64,000 nucleotides of DNA from Empedobacter sp036647415 (GTDB lineage: Bacteria > Bacteroidota > Bacteroidia > Flavobacteriales > Weeksellaceae). Both the position numbers and the translations under genes were made by a program. The notes beneath the pieces were generated by a model. It saw nothing but the letters and a program-made list of their open reading frames with translations. It was not told where the DNA came from and searched no databases. Shown here piece after piece: positions 9,295-16,731 of the stretch (within the stretch, counting starts at the first letter, position 1; every line of letters begins with the position of its first letter). Location of the stretch: NCBI RefSeq assembly GCF_036647415.1, contig NZ_JAVXKG010000015.1, positions 1 through 64,000 of the forward strand, in the 5' to 3' direction.

Positions 9295-9377
9295 AGGCTG
9301 TCTAAAATGATTGACAGAAGATTTTTTAAAGAATTCATTTTCAATATAAAATAATACGTTTATTTCTTAGACAGCCT
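9295..9377. repeat. 83-bp element with 11-bp terminal inverted repeats (MITE-like or long terminator)
   Basis: AGGCTGTCTAA at 9295-9305 is perfectly inverted as TTAGACAGCCT at 9367-9377, with 61 AT-rich bases between and a T tract after. AGGCTGTCT-type palindromes are common terminator-like or IS-end sequences in Bacteroidota. The large loop suits a small transposon relic as well as a terminator. Confidence 0.5.
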
Positions 9378-9418
9378 TTTTTATATCCAATTTTTAACTT
9401 TTAATAAAAGTAAATAAT

Positions 9419-9736
9419 ATGTTTGCAGAATTAGAACAAGATAACTTAGCACAGGTTGTTGCTGATAACAATATAGTAATTGTACAATACGGTGCGGGAT
9501 GGTGCGGAAATTGCCGTTTGGTAAAGCCAAAATTCAAGAAATTAGCGGCTGAATACGAAGGTCAAGCAGAATTTTTATACGTTGATGCTGAGAAATTAGT
9601 AGAATCAAGAAAATTAGCTGAAGTGCCTAATTTACCAACATTCGCGGTATTTAAAGGAGGAGAAAAAGTAGGACAAGTAACTGCGTCTAAAATTGATGCT
9701 GTAAAAGAATTGATCAATGAAACTACCGGTATTTAA
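9419..9736 (+). CDS. Thioredoxin-family protein with WCGNC active site
   Basis: At 105 residues this is a minimal thioredoxin fold. The active site is Trp28-Cys-Gly-Asn-Cys32 rather than the usual WCGPC; replacing Pro by Asn normally changes redox potential. The cis-Pro loop (NLPTFAVFKGG) is present. It is cytoplasmic and probably serves as a disulfide reductant, possibly for the upstream peroxiredoxin. Its last 20 bases overlap the start of the small gene at 9717, so the two are probably translated together. Confidence 0.88.
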   Translation: MFAELEQDNLAQVVADNNIVIVQYGAGWCGNCRLVKPKFKKLAAEYEGQAEFLYVDAEKLVESRKLAEVPNLPTFAVFKGGEKVGQVTASKIDAVKELINETTGI

Positions 9737-9968
9737 AAATTTATCAAAAAATGTTTCTGTAGAAGCTATGGAAGCTGCTTTGGAAGTTTTGGAAGTTTAT
9801 GCTGATTCACCAGCCGTAAAAGAGCCAGAACAAGAAGTAATAGGAGAAATGATTTCTAACATTTGTGGAGCTATTGAAATGAAGCAAATGATGGAAGAGC
9901 AAGGAATGGACGAGCGTACTGCTGCCAATACCTTTATGCAACGCGTAATGGGTTGTATTGAAAAATAA
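9717..9968 (+). CDS. Small DUF6952-like protein coupled to thioredoxin
   Basis: The 83-residue acidic, helical protein starts with MKLPVFKNL and contains VIGEMISNICGAIE and NTFMQRVMGCIEK. It resembles the small proteins (DUF6952 by memory) found after thioredoxin genes in flavobacteria. The start codon lies inside the thioredoxin gene. Function is unknown; conserved pairing suggests a partner or regulator of the thioredoxin. It has two Cys residues. Confidence 0.7.
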   Translation: MKLPVFKNLSKNVSVEAMEAALEVLEVYADSPAVKEPEQEVIGEMISNICGAIEMKQMMEEQGMDERTAANTFMQRVMGCIEK

Positions 9969-9988
9969 TAAATTACAGTTTTCCATAT

Positions 9989-10018
9989 AAAAAAGCCAAC
10001 TAAAAAGTTGGCTTTTTT
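9989..10018. terminator. Bidirectional terminator between convergent genes
   Basis: AAAAAAGCCAAC and GTTGGCTTTTTT form a perfect 12-bp stem with a 6-base loop, serving both the thioredoxin operon and the convergent GLPGLI gene. Confidence 0.88.
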
Positions 10019-10019
10019 A

Positions 10020-10781
10020 TTAACTCTTATCTACTCCAATAGAAAAACTTTGTCTCATTTTTTCTCTGGATTCATCTTGTAATTTCTTAAATTCTTCTTG
10101 CGAAATTTCTTTACCTTTCATTGACTGAATTTTAGCCATTTTCTTAGGATTTACGTTAATTTTTTCAGCTTCATACGTTGTAATAGAAGCTAATTTATTA
10201 CCCAATTCACTCACCGTTTTTAAGACTAATCCTGGCAATCCATTTATTTGATTTGGACCTGCATCTATTTTAAGTTCTGGTGCATACCAAGCTGCAATCT
10301 GTTTTCCGTTGTCTACTCCTACAGCTTTTATCACTTTATATCCCAGAATTGTATCTTCTATATCTGTTATTTTCCACTGATAATCTTTGTAAGGCGTAAT
10401 TACAACATAATCTTGTTTGTCTAAAAAAACTTCTTGTTGAAATTTTTTCTGATCAATATTATTCGTCAAAGTTTTATATTCTCCACCAATATTTATGGAC
10501 ATATTCATTCCTCCTCCGTTATTTTGTTCATTATTAATCACTTCAACCTTTTTAAAATTAGATTGATTATTACTGAACTCTAATTGATAAAAAATATTAG
10601 GAGAACCTCCTAATTTCATAACTCCACTACCTTTTTGTGCTTGTTGCATTTCAAATTCTTTCATTTTTTCATCATCGTGTTTTATTGTATAACGATACTC
10701 CACAGACAATTTTTCTTGAGCAAATAAAATTGAACTCGAAAATAACAACGTAAATAGTAATTTATTTTTCATATAATTCAT
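10020..10781 (-). CDS. GLPGLI-family secreted protein
   Basis: 253 residues with an N-terminal signal peptide (KNKLLFTLLFSSSILFAQ). The start may be the ATG at 10781 or, giving a more typical signal, the ATG at 10772. The signature NGLPGLVLKTVSE near residue 177 places it in the GLPGLI family (TIGR01200 by memory), Bacteroidota envelope proteins of unknown function. DYQWKITDIEDTILGYKVIKA and IAAWYAPEL are also typical. It is followed upstream by a second family member (10846) in the same direction. Confidence 0.85.
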   Translation of the reverse strand: MNYMKNKLLFTLLFSSSILFAQEKLSVEYRYTIKHDDEKMKEFEMQQAQKGSGVMKLGGSPNIFYQLEFSNNQSNFKKVEVINNEQNNGGGMNMSINIGGEYKTLTNNIDQKKFQQEVFLDKQDYVVITPYKDYQWKITDIEDTILGYKVIKAVGVDNGKQIAAWYAPELKIDAGPNQINGLPGLVLKTVSELGNKLASITTYEAEKINVNPKKMAKIQSMKGKEISQEEFKKLQDESREKMRQSFSIGVDKS

Positions 10782-10845
10782 GATTTTTATAATTCTATTT
10801 TAAAGATAATAATTTTATTTAGATTCTACAAGTGTAGACTTAAAA

Positions 10846-11583
10846 TTAATCTTTACTTACACCTTGATATTGAATCAATTCTTCTTTTTGACGAATTTCA
10901 TCTTCTTTTATCATATTATTTAATTCTGTTTTATTAATCGTTTTCCCTTTTTTCAATTGATAGGGCTTCAATTTATCATCAAATTCAACAGAAGTTGCAG
11001 TAATTTCTGTTACTGGTTCTGTTTCTCCATTTTTATAAAACTGAACAGATAAAACTAAGCCTGGGAAATTAATATATCTTTTTGGACCAAAACGAGCAGG
11101 TAAACTTGGTGCATACCAAACTACAATAGTTGCTTTTTCTGTTTTATATTCTGCTTTTTTCACCTCATAACCTAACATTTTTTTTGTTTCTCGAGTTAAC
11201 TGATAATCATTTTTTCGCGGAATAGAATCAATCAAAATATAAGGTTTGTTATTTGCCATATACTCAATATGAATTTCATTTTTCTCAAAATCAAATTCTC
11301 TATTTTCATCCCAAATTCCTCCAGTCATTACCATTTTAAAACCAGTTTGGCTGTTGTCTAATTTCTCTATTTTATAATATTGACCAATTTTTCCATCAAT
11401 CGTTAAAAAATAATCAACAGGTTGGGATAAAGATTTCTTCATTTCTAGGCTCTGAACAATTTCTTTCCCATTCATATCATACATTACAGGAAAAGTAATT
11501 TCTTGGTATTTAACCAATAATTTTTCTTGTGCAAATACCGAAATTGTAGTTAATAAAATTACAAAGAGTACATATTTTTTCAT
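10846..11583 (-). CDS. GLPGLI-like secreted protein, diverged signature
   Basis: 245 residues with a signal peptide ending about FAQE. KKMLGYEVKKAEYK and IVVWYAPSLPARFGP match the preceding paralogue, but the signature reads INFPGLVL instead of GLPGLI, so it is a diverged member. Function unknown; periplasmic or outer-membrane location predicted. It is separated from the HAD gene by a terminator and probably co-transcribed with the gene at 10020 (64-base gap). Confidence 0.75.
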   Translation of the reverse strand: MKKYVLFVILLTTISVFAQEKLLVKYQEITFPVMYDMNGKEIVQSLEMKKSLSQPVDYFLTIDGKIGQYYKIEKLDNSQTGFKMVMTGGIWDENREFDFEKNEIHIEYMANNKPYILIDSIPRKNDYQLTRETKKMLGYEVKKAEYKTEKATIVVWYAPSLPARFGPKRYINFPGLVLSVQFYKNGETEPVTEITATSVEFDDKLKPYQLKKGKTINKTELNNMIKEDEIRQKEELIQYQGVSKD

Positions 11584-11611
11584 AAAATGCTATTTTGTAA
11601 TAAACCTAAAT

Positions 11612-11649
11612 AAAAAATGCATAAATCATACAGATTTATGCATTTTTTT
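11612..11649 (-). terminator. Terminator after the HAD phosphatase gene
   Basis: AAAAAATGCATAAATC and GATTTATGCATTTTTT form a 16-bp perfect stem with a 5-base loop. Confidence 0.85.
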
Positions 11650-11679
11650 ATCAAAACTTTATCTTTTTATCGATTATTC

Positions 11680-12459
11680 TTAAATTAATTCATAAAATTT
11701 CAACGCATTCCAAATTCCATGATCATCAGCAGAAGTTGTAACATAATCTGCCAATTCTTTTACATTATCTTTTGCATCGCCCATCGCAACGCCTATTTTA
11801 CAACCTTGTATCATCGTAATATCATTTCCTCCATCACCAAAAGCCATTGTTTTATTCAAATCAAGTTGATGTTTATTCGCCATTCGCTCAATTCCTTTCA
11901 TTTTATTAATTCCTTTGGGATTAATATCTGCAAAATATTCTATCCAACGTGTACCTATACTATTTTTCAGTACATTTTCTATCAAATATTTTTCTTCTTT
12001 TTCATCAACAAAAAAATTCATTTGCATAATGTTATCTTTTGGTAAATCTCGTGGATCTACTACATTCGGGACTTCCATTCCAAAATAAGCGAACGACTTT
12101 TCGACACGCTCATTTATACGATTAATACTAAATTTATCATTTGTCATATACGAAAAAGCAAACGGATTTGTTTCATCATATTTTAACAAAGCCTCAATAT
12201 CAGAAGGATTTATATATTCCACATAAAACGTTTCTCGCTTTTCATCCGAACACATTCCACCATTATTATTGATGTATCCATCAAAACTATATTCAAAAAC
12301 ATGCTCAGGCATATCGACTAAATTTCGCCCAGTTGCAATGTATATTTTTTTGTTTTTTTGTTTTAAAATTTTCAACGCTTCTGTCGTCGATTCACTGATT
12401 TGATGATTCTCAAAACCTTGTAAAGTTCCATCAAAATCAAAGAAAAAAGATTCTATCAT
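11680..12459 (-). CDS. Cof-type HAD-superfamily phosphatase
   Basis: 259 residues. HAD motif I is FFFDFDGTL, with nucleophile Asp8 and acid/base Asp10; motif II is YIATGRNL, and motif IV is AFGDGGNDITMI. A C2-type cap lies between. The C-terminal GVAMGDAKDNVKELADYVT is typical of the Cof subfamily, which dephosphorylates sugar phosphates, nucleotides or cofactor precursors. The substrate cannot be read from sequence. Cytoplasmic. It lies downstream of the lysine-degradation genes but is separated by a terminator. Confidence 0.87.
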   Translation of the reverse strand: MIESFFFDFDGTLQGFENHQISESTTEALKILKQKNKKIYIATGRNLVDMPEHVFEYSFDGYINNNGGMCSDEKRETFYVEYINPSDIEALLKYDETNPFAFSYMTNDKFSINRINERVEKSFAYFGMEVPNVVDPRDLPKDNIMQMNFFVDEKEEKYLIENVLKNSIGTRWIEYFADINPKGINKMKGIERMANKHQLDLNKTMAFGDGGNDITMIQGCKIGVAMGDAKDNVKELADYVTTSADDHGIWNALKFYELI

Positions 12460-12484
12460 ACTATTTGTTTCAATCTACAAAAGT

Positions 12485-12516
12485 AAAAAAAGCAACCTCT
12501 AATTGGTTGCTTTTTT
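12485..12516 (-). terminator. Terminator after lysine 6-transaminase gene
   Basis: AAAAAAAGCAACC pairs with GGTTGCTTTTTT across a 7-base loop; on the minus strand the stem is followed by a T tract. Confidence 0.82.
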
Positions 12517-12519
12517 ACT

Positions 12520-13809
12520 TTATTTTAATGCTAATTTAATAATTTCTAACGCTTTGTTAACTTCTTTGAAGGATAAATTAAGATGTGGTCGCAAACGAAC
12601 CGATTTTTCTCCACACGGAAGAATAATCATCTTATTATCAAAACACGTATTAATAAACGCTGAACGATTAATATCCGAATCAAAATCAAAGGCAATAAAC
12701 AATCCTAAACCACGGACACTGTGCACTTTATTGGTATGCTTCGCGATGTCATTTAATCTATCTATTATATATTTTCCTTTTTCTTCGGCATTGTGTACTA
12801 AATTTTCTTTTTCTATTACTTCTAATATTAATTTAAAACGCAACATATCAATGTAATTTCCACCAAATGTAGAATTGATTCTGCTCGATTCTTTAAACAC
12901 ATTATTCGGAATTTGATCAAGCTTCTCTTTATTTGCTAAAATTCCGCAAACTTGCGTTTTTTTACCAAAAGAAATCACATCAGGAATCACATCATAATGC
13001 TGAAAAGCCCACATTCTACCAGTCATTCCCATTCCTGTTTGTACCTCATCAAAAATCAATAAGATTTCTTCTTTATCACAAATTTCACGTAATTTTTGGA
13101 AGAATTCTTTTCTAAAATAATTATCACCTCCTTCTCCCTGAATTGGCTCTATAATAATACATGCAATTTTATTTTTACGCGTTTCTAAAACATTTTCTAT
13201 CTGTTCTATCGCTCTTTTTTCAGCTTCAATCGTTTTTGATAAATTATCTTCTGTTACAGGATAATTAATTTTTGGATTATCAATTCTTGGCCAATCAAAT
13301 TTTGGAAAATACTCGTATTTACGAGGATCTTTTGTATTTGTTAACGACAATGTATAACCAGAACGACCATGAAAAGCTTGCTTGAAATGAATAACTTCGC
13401 CCGCTTCCTGCTCTATTCCTTTTGATAAATTAAGTCTAGTTTTCCAATCAAAAGCTGTTTTTAGTGCATTTTCTACAGCTAATGTTCCACCTGAAATAAA
13501 GAATAAATACTGCAATTCTTTTGGCATTGCCACACGTGCAAATGTATCAATCAAATCTGCATAATCTTTGGTATAAATGTCGGACATTGCAGGTTTATTG
13601 ACTGCATTTCTACCTAAAAACTCTATTTTTTCCATCAAATGTGGATGATTATAACCAATCGCTGTAGAGGCAAACATCGAAAACATGTCCAAATATTCTA
13701 CTCCATTTTCGTCTACAACATAAGAACCGTGTGATTTATCCATATCCATTACAATTGGATATCCGTCTGCTAATATATGTTTTGCTAATCTTTCGTGTAC
13801 TGTACTCAT
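12520..13809 (-). CDS. lat: L-lysine 6-transaminase, PLP-dependent
   Basis: A 429-residue class III aminotransferase. It moves the epsilon-amino group of lysine to 2-oxoglutarate, giving 2-aminoadipate 6-semialdehyde, which cyclises to piperideine-6-carboxylate. The PLP site is SFGKKTQVCG (Lys283 or Lys284), with LIFDEVQTGMGMTG supplying the pyridine-binding Asp. FGKKTQVCG and the overall pattern match LAT rather than ornithine or GABA transaminase. The aldehyde dehydrogenase gene just upstream (12-base gap), which would oxidise the product, supports this. Cytoplasmic. Confidence 0.88.
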   Translation of the reverse strand: MSTVHERLAKHILADGYPIVMDMDKSHGSYVVDENGVEYLDMFSMFASTAIGYNHPHLMEKIEFLGRNAVNKPAMSDIYTKDYADLIDTFARVAMPKELQYLFFISGGTLAVENALKTAFDWKTRLNLSKGIEQEAGEVIHFKQAFHGRSGYTLSLTNTKDPRKYEYFPKFDWPRIDNPKINYPVTEDNLSKTIEAEKRAIEQIENVLETRKNKIACIIIEPIQGEGGDNYFRKEFFQKLREICDKEEILLIFDEVQTGMGMTGRMWAFQHYDVIPDVISFGKKTQVCGILANKEKLDQIPNNVFKESSRINSTFGGNYIDMLRFKLILEVIEKENLVHNAEEKGKYIIDRLNDIAKHTNKVHSVRGLGLFIAFDFDSDINRSAFINTCFDNKMIILPCGEKSVRLRPHLNLSFKEVNKALEIIKLALK

Positions 13810-13821
13810 CTGTGTAAAATT

Positions 13822-15351
13822 TTAAAAATCAAACTTAATTCCTTGCGCCAATGGTACTTCTGTCGAATAATTAATCGTATTTGTTTGGCGTCGCATATAG
13901 GCTTTCCAAGCGTCAGAACCAGATTCTCTACCTCCTCCAGTTTCCTTTTCTCCTCCAAAAGCTCCTCCAATTTCAGCTCCAGATGTTCCAATATTTACAT
14001 TGGCAATTCCACAATCAGAACCTTGTTGGCTTAAAAATAATTCAGCTTCGCGCAAATTATTTGTCATGATTGATGATGATAAACCTTGTGCTACATTATT
14101 CTGAATATCAATTGCTTCCATCACATCACCTGAATATTTAATTAAATATAAAATTGGTGCAAATGTTTCTTTCTGAACTATTTTGAATTCATTTTTAACT
14201 TCAGCAATCATTGGTTTTACATAACAACCACTTTCATAACCTTCTCCTTCTAAAACTCCACCTTCAACCAAAATTTTTCCTCCTTCTTTCTCTATCTCTA
14301 CTAATGCATCCATATACATTTTGACTGCATGTGTATCGATTAACGGACCAACATGATTTGCTGTATCCAATGGATTTCCAATTTTTATTTGTTTATAAGC
14401 ATTTACTAATGCTTCTTTTACTTTATCATAAATAGCCTCATGCACAATTAATCTTCGAGTTGTTGTACAACGTTGACCAGCAGTACCAACTGCTCCAAAA
14501 ACTGCGGCCGTCAACATAATTTTCTGATCTGCATCTGGCGTTACAATAATGGCATTATTTCCTCCTAATTCTAAAATAGTTTTTCCTAAACGAGCCGCTA
14601 CAACTTTGTTTACTTCAATTCCCATTCTCGTAGAACCCGTTGCAGAAACCAATGCAACACGACGATCATGAGAAATTAATTCGCCTATAGATTTATCTCC
14701 TATCACTAAACAAGAAACGCCTTCAGTCACATTATTTTTCGCTAAAACCTCAGCCAAAATATGTTGACAAGCAACTGCGCACAACGGCGTCTTTTCACTT
14801 GGTTTCCAAATTACTGTATCTCCACAAATTAGTGCTAAACAAGTATTCCACGCCCAAACTGCTACAGGAAAGTTAAAAGCAGAAATTACACCTACAACTC
14901 CTAACGGATGATATTGATCGTACATGCGATGCAAAGGTCTTTCGGAATGAATTGTAGCACCATATAATTGACGTGATAAACCTACTGCAAAGTCGCAGAT
15001 ATCGATCATTTCTTGTACTTCTCCTAAACCTTCTTGATAAGATTTTCCCATTTCGTACGAAACTAATTTACCAAGATCAGCTTTCTTTTCACGCAATTTA
15101 TCTCCAAATTGACGAACTATTTCTCCACGTTTTGGCGCAGGAATCAATCGCCATTCTTTGAATGCTTTTTGTGCTTTTTGAATCGCTTCTTCGTAATCTT
15201 CTTTTGTTGAAGTTTTAACACTTCCTATCAATTTTCCGTCAACTGGCGAATAAGAATTTAAGAGTTCTCCTTTTCCAAACCAAGTACTTCCTGTTGAAGT
15301 TCCGAAGTTATCGGACAAAATACCTAATTCTTTTAATTCGTTTTCTATCAT
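13822..15351 (-). CDS. Aminoadipate-semialdehyde dehydrogenase (ALDH7 family)
   Basis: A 509-residue NAD-dependent aldehyde dehydrogenase. Catalytic residues are visible: Asn160 in ISAFNFPVAVW, Glu261 in ELGGNNAI and the nucleophile Cys295 in GTAGQRCTTTRR. AFNFPVAVWAWN and GDTVIWKPSEKTPL are typical of the ALDH7/antiquitin group, which oxidises 2-aminoadipate 6-semialdehyde. It is the first gene of a two-gene operon with lysine 6-transaminase (12-base gap), so the pair converts lysine to 2-aminoadipate. The divergent promoter region faces glutaryl-CoA dehydrogenase and contains phased repeats. Confidence 0.88.
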   Translation of the reverse strand: MIENELKELGILSDNFGTSTGSTWFGKGELLNSYSPVDGKLIGSVKTSTKEDYEEAIQKAQKAFKEWRLIPAPKRGEIVRQFGDKLREKKADLGKLVSYEMGKSYQEGLGEVQEMIDICDFAVGLSRQLYGATIHSERPLHRMYDQYHPLGVVGVISAFNFPVAVWAWNTCLALICGDTVIWKPSEKTPLCAVACQHILAEVLAKNNVTEGVSCLVIGDKSIGELISHDRRVALVSATGSTRMGIEVNKVVAARLGKTILELGGNNAIIVTPDADQKIMLTAAVFGAVGTAGQRCTTTRRLIVHEAIYDKVKEALVNAYKQIKIGNPLDTANHVGPLIDTHAVKMYMDALVEIEKEGGKILVEGGVLEGEGYESGCYVKPMIAEVKNEFKIVQKETFAPILYLIKYSGDVMEAIDIQNNVAQGLSSSIMTNNLREAELFLSQQGSDCGIANVNIGTSGAEIGGAFGGEKETGGGRESGSDAWKAYMRRQTNTINYSTEVPLAQGIKFDF

Positions 15352-15415
15352 TTTTTGTGTTATTTTGTGGTTTTAAAGTTTACCTAAATTAGACAAAAGT
15401 TTTTAGATTTAAAAT

Positions 15416-15467
15416 ATTTAGTAAATAATATTCAGAATTATTTTTAATTTAGTGAATAATAATTAGA
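15416..15467. promoter_or_regulatory. Two phased direct repeats in the divergent lysine-degradation promoter region
   Basis: Two 21-base copies starting ATTTAGT at 15416-15436 and 15447-15467 agree at 18 of 21 positions. Their starts are 31 bases apart, close to three helical turns. A cooperative regulator such as an Lrp/AsnC protein could bind here; that is inference. Confidence 0.4.
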
Positions 15468-15491
15468 TTTAATAAAATAAAACCGCATAAA

Positions 15492-16658
15492 ATGAATTCA
15501 ACTACAGATTATTTTAAGATTGATGATTTATTAACTGATGAGCATAAATTAATTCGTCAATCTGTTCGAGATTTTGTGGATAACGAAATAAAACCAGTCA
15601 TAGATGATGCTGCACAACATCACAAAGACATTCCTGATTTGATGAAAAAATTGGGTGCAATTGGCGCTTTAGGTCCGTATATTCCTGAAGAATATGGTGG
15701 TGCAGGATTAGACCAAATGTCATACGGATTGATCATGCAAGAGTTAGAACGTGGCGATTCTGCTGTACGTTCTGCTGCATCGGTACAATCGTCATTGGTT
15801 ATGTATCCAATTTATACATACGGATCAGAGGAGCAAAAACGTAAATTTTTACCAAAGTTAGCTTCAGGAGAGTTTATTGGAAGTTTTGGTTTAACAGAGC
15901 CAAATCATGGTTCTAACCCTGGAGGAATGGAAACTCGACTAATAAAAAACGGTGATCATTATGTCTTGAATGGAGCAAAAATGTGGATTACAAATTCGCC
16001 AATTTGCGATATTGCGGTTGTTTGGGCAAAAGATGAAGAAGGAAAAGTTCGTGGAGTAATTGTAGAACGTGGTATGCAAGGTTTTTCTACGCCAGAAACA
16101 CACAATAAATGGTCTTTACGCGCGTCTAAAACAGGTGAATTAGTTTTTGAAAATGTTAAGATTGAAGAACATCATATTTTACCCGATGTTAAGAGCTTAA
16201 AAGGCCCTTTATCTTGTTTAAATTCTGCACGATACGGAATTTCTTGGGGCGTAATTGGCGCTGCAATTGATTGTTACGATTCTGCTTTGAAATATTCTAC
16301 AGAAAGAACACAATTCGGAAAACCAATTGCTTCTTATCAATTGCAACAGAAAAAATTAGCCGAATTTATTACAGAAATTACAAAAGCACAGCTTTTATGT
16401 TGGCGATTAGGTACGTTGAAAAATGAAGATAAAGCAACGCCAGAACAAATTTCTATGGCAAAACGCAATAATGTGAAAATGGCGATTGATATTGCAAGAG
16501 AATCTCGTCAAATAATTGGTGCAATGGGAATTGTGGGCGATTTTCCTATGATGAGGCATGCTGCGAATTTAGAATCGGTCATTACCTATGAGGGTACGCA
16601 CGATGTCCATTTATTGATAACTGGTGCAGATGTTACCGGAATTAACGCTTTTATCTGA
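15492..16658 (+). CDS. gcdH: Glutaryl-CoA dehydrogenase
   Basis: A 388-residue acyl-CoA dehydrogenase that oxidises and decarboxylates glutaryl-CoA to crotonyl-CoA with FAD. The catalytic base is Glu367 in YEGTHDVH. Arg93 in SAVRSAASVQSSLVM matches the substrate-carboxylate Arg of human GCDH, and FGLTEPNHGSNPGGMETR and NSARYGISWGV also follow GCDH closely. This sets it apart from short-chain acyl-CoA dehydrogenases. It is divergent from the lysine 6-transaminase operon; together they supply early and late steps of lysine breakdown through 2-aminoadipate. Cytoplasmic. A terminator follows. Confidence 0.93.
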   Translation: MNSTTDYFKIDDLLTDEHKLIRQSVRDFVDNEIKPVIDDAAQHHKDIPDLMKKLGAIGALGPYIPEEYGGAGLDQMSYGLIMQELERGDSAVRSAASVQSSLVMYPIYTYGSEEQKRKFLPKLASGEFIGSFGLTEPNHGSNPGGMETRLIKNGDHYVLNGAKMWITNSPICDIAVVWAKDEEGKVRGVIVERGMQGFSTPETHNKWSLRASKTGELVFENVKIEEHHILPDVKSLKGPLSCLNSARYGISWGVIGAAIDCYDSALKYSTERTQFGKPIASYQLQQKKLAEFITEITKAQLLCWRLGTLKNEDKATPEQISMAKRNNVKMAIDIARESRQIIGAMGIVGDFPMMRHAANLESVITYEGTHDVHLLITGADVTGINAFI

Positions 16659-16688
16659 TATAATTTTTATTAAAACATAATATTTTAT

Positions 16689-16718
16689 AGGTTTACAATT
16701 CTTTTGTAAACCTTTTTT
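16689..16718 (+). terminator. Terminator after glutaryl-CoA dehydrogenase gene
   Basis: AGGTTTACAA and TTGTAAACCT form a 10-bp stem with a 5-base loop followed by T6. Confidence 0.85.
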
Positions 16719-16731
16719 ATTTTTAGAAAAT

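Noticed and set aside
11719..12856. Plus-strand ORFs of 108 and 117 codons
   Set aside because: They are antisense shadows of the HAD and transaminase genes, with no recognisable domains.
12520..13809. Ornithine or GABA aminotransferase
   Set aside because: FGKKTQVCG and the adjacent ALDH7-type dehydrogenase fit lysine 6-transaminase better.
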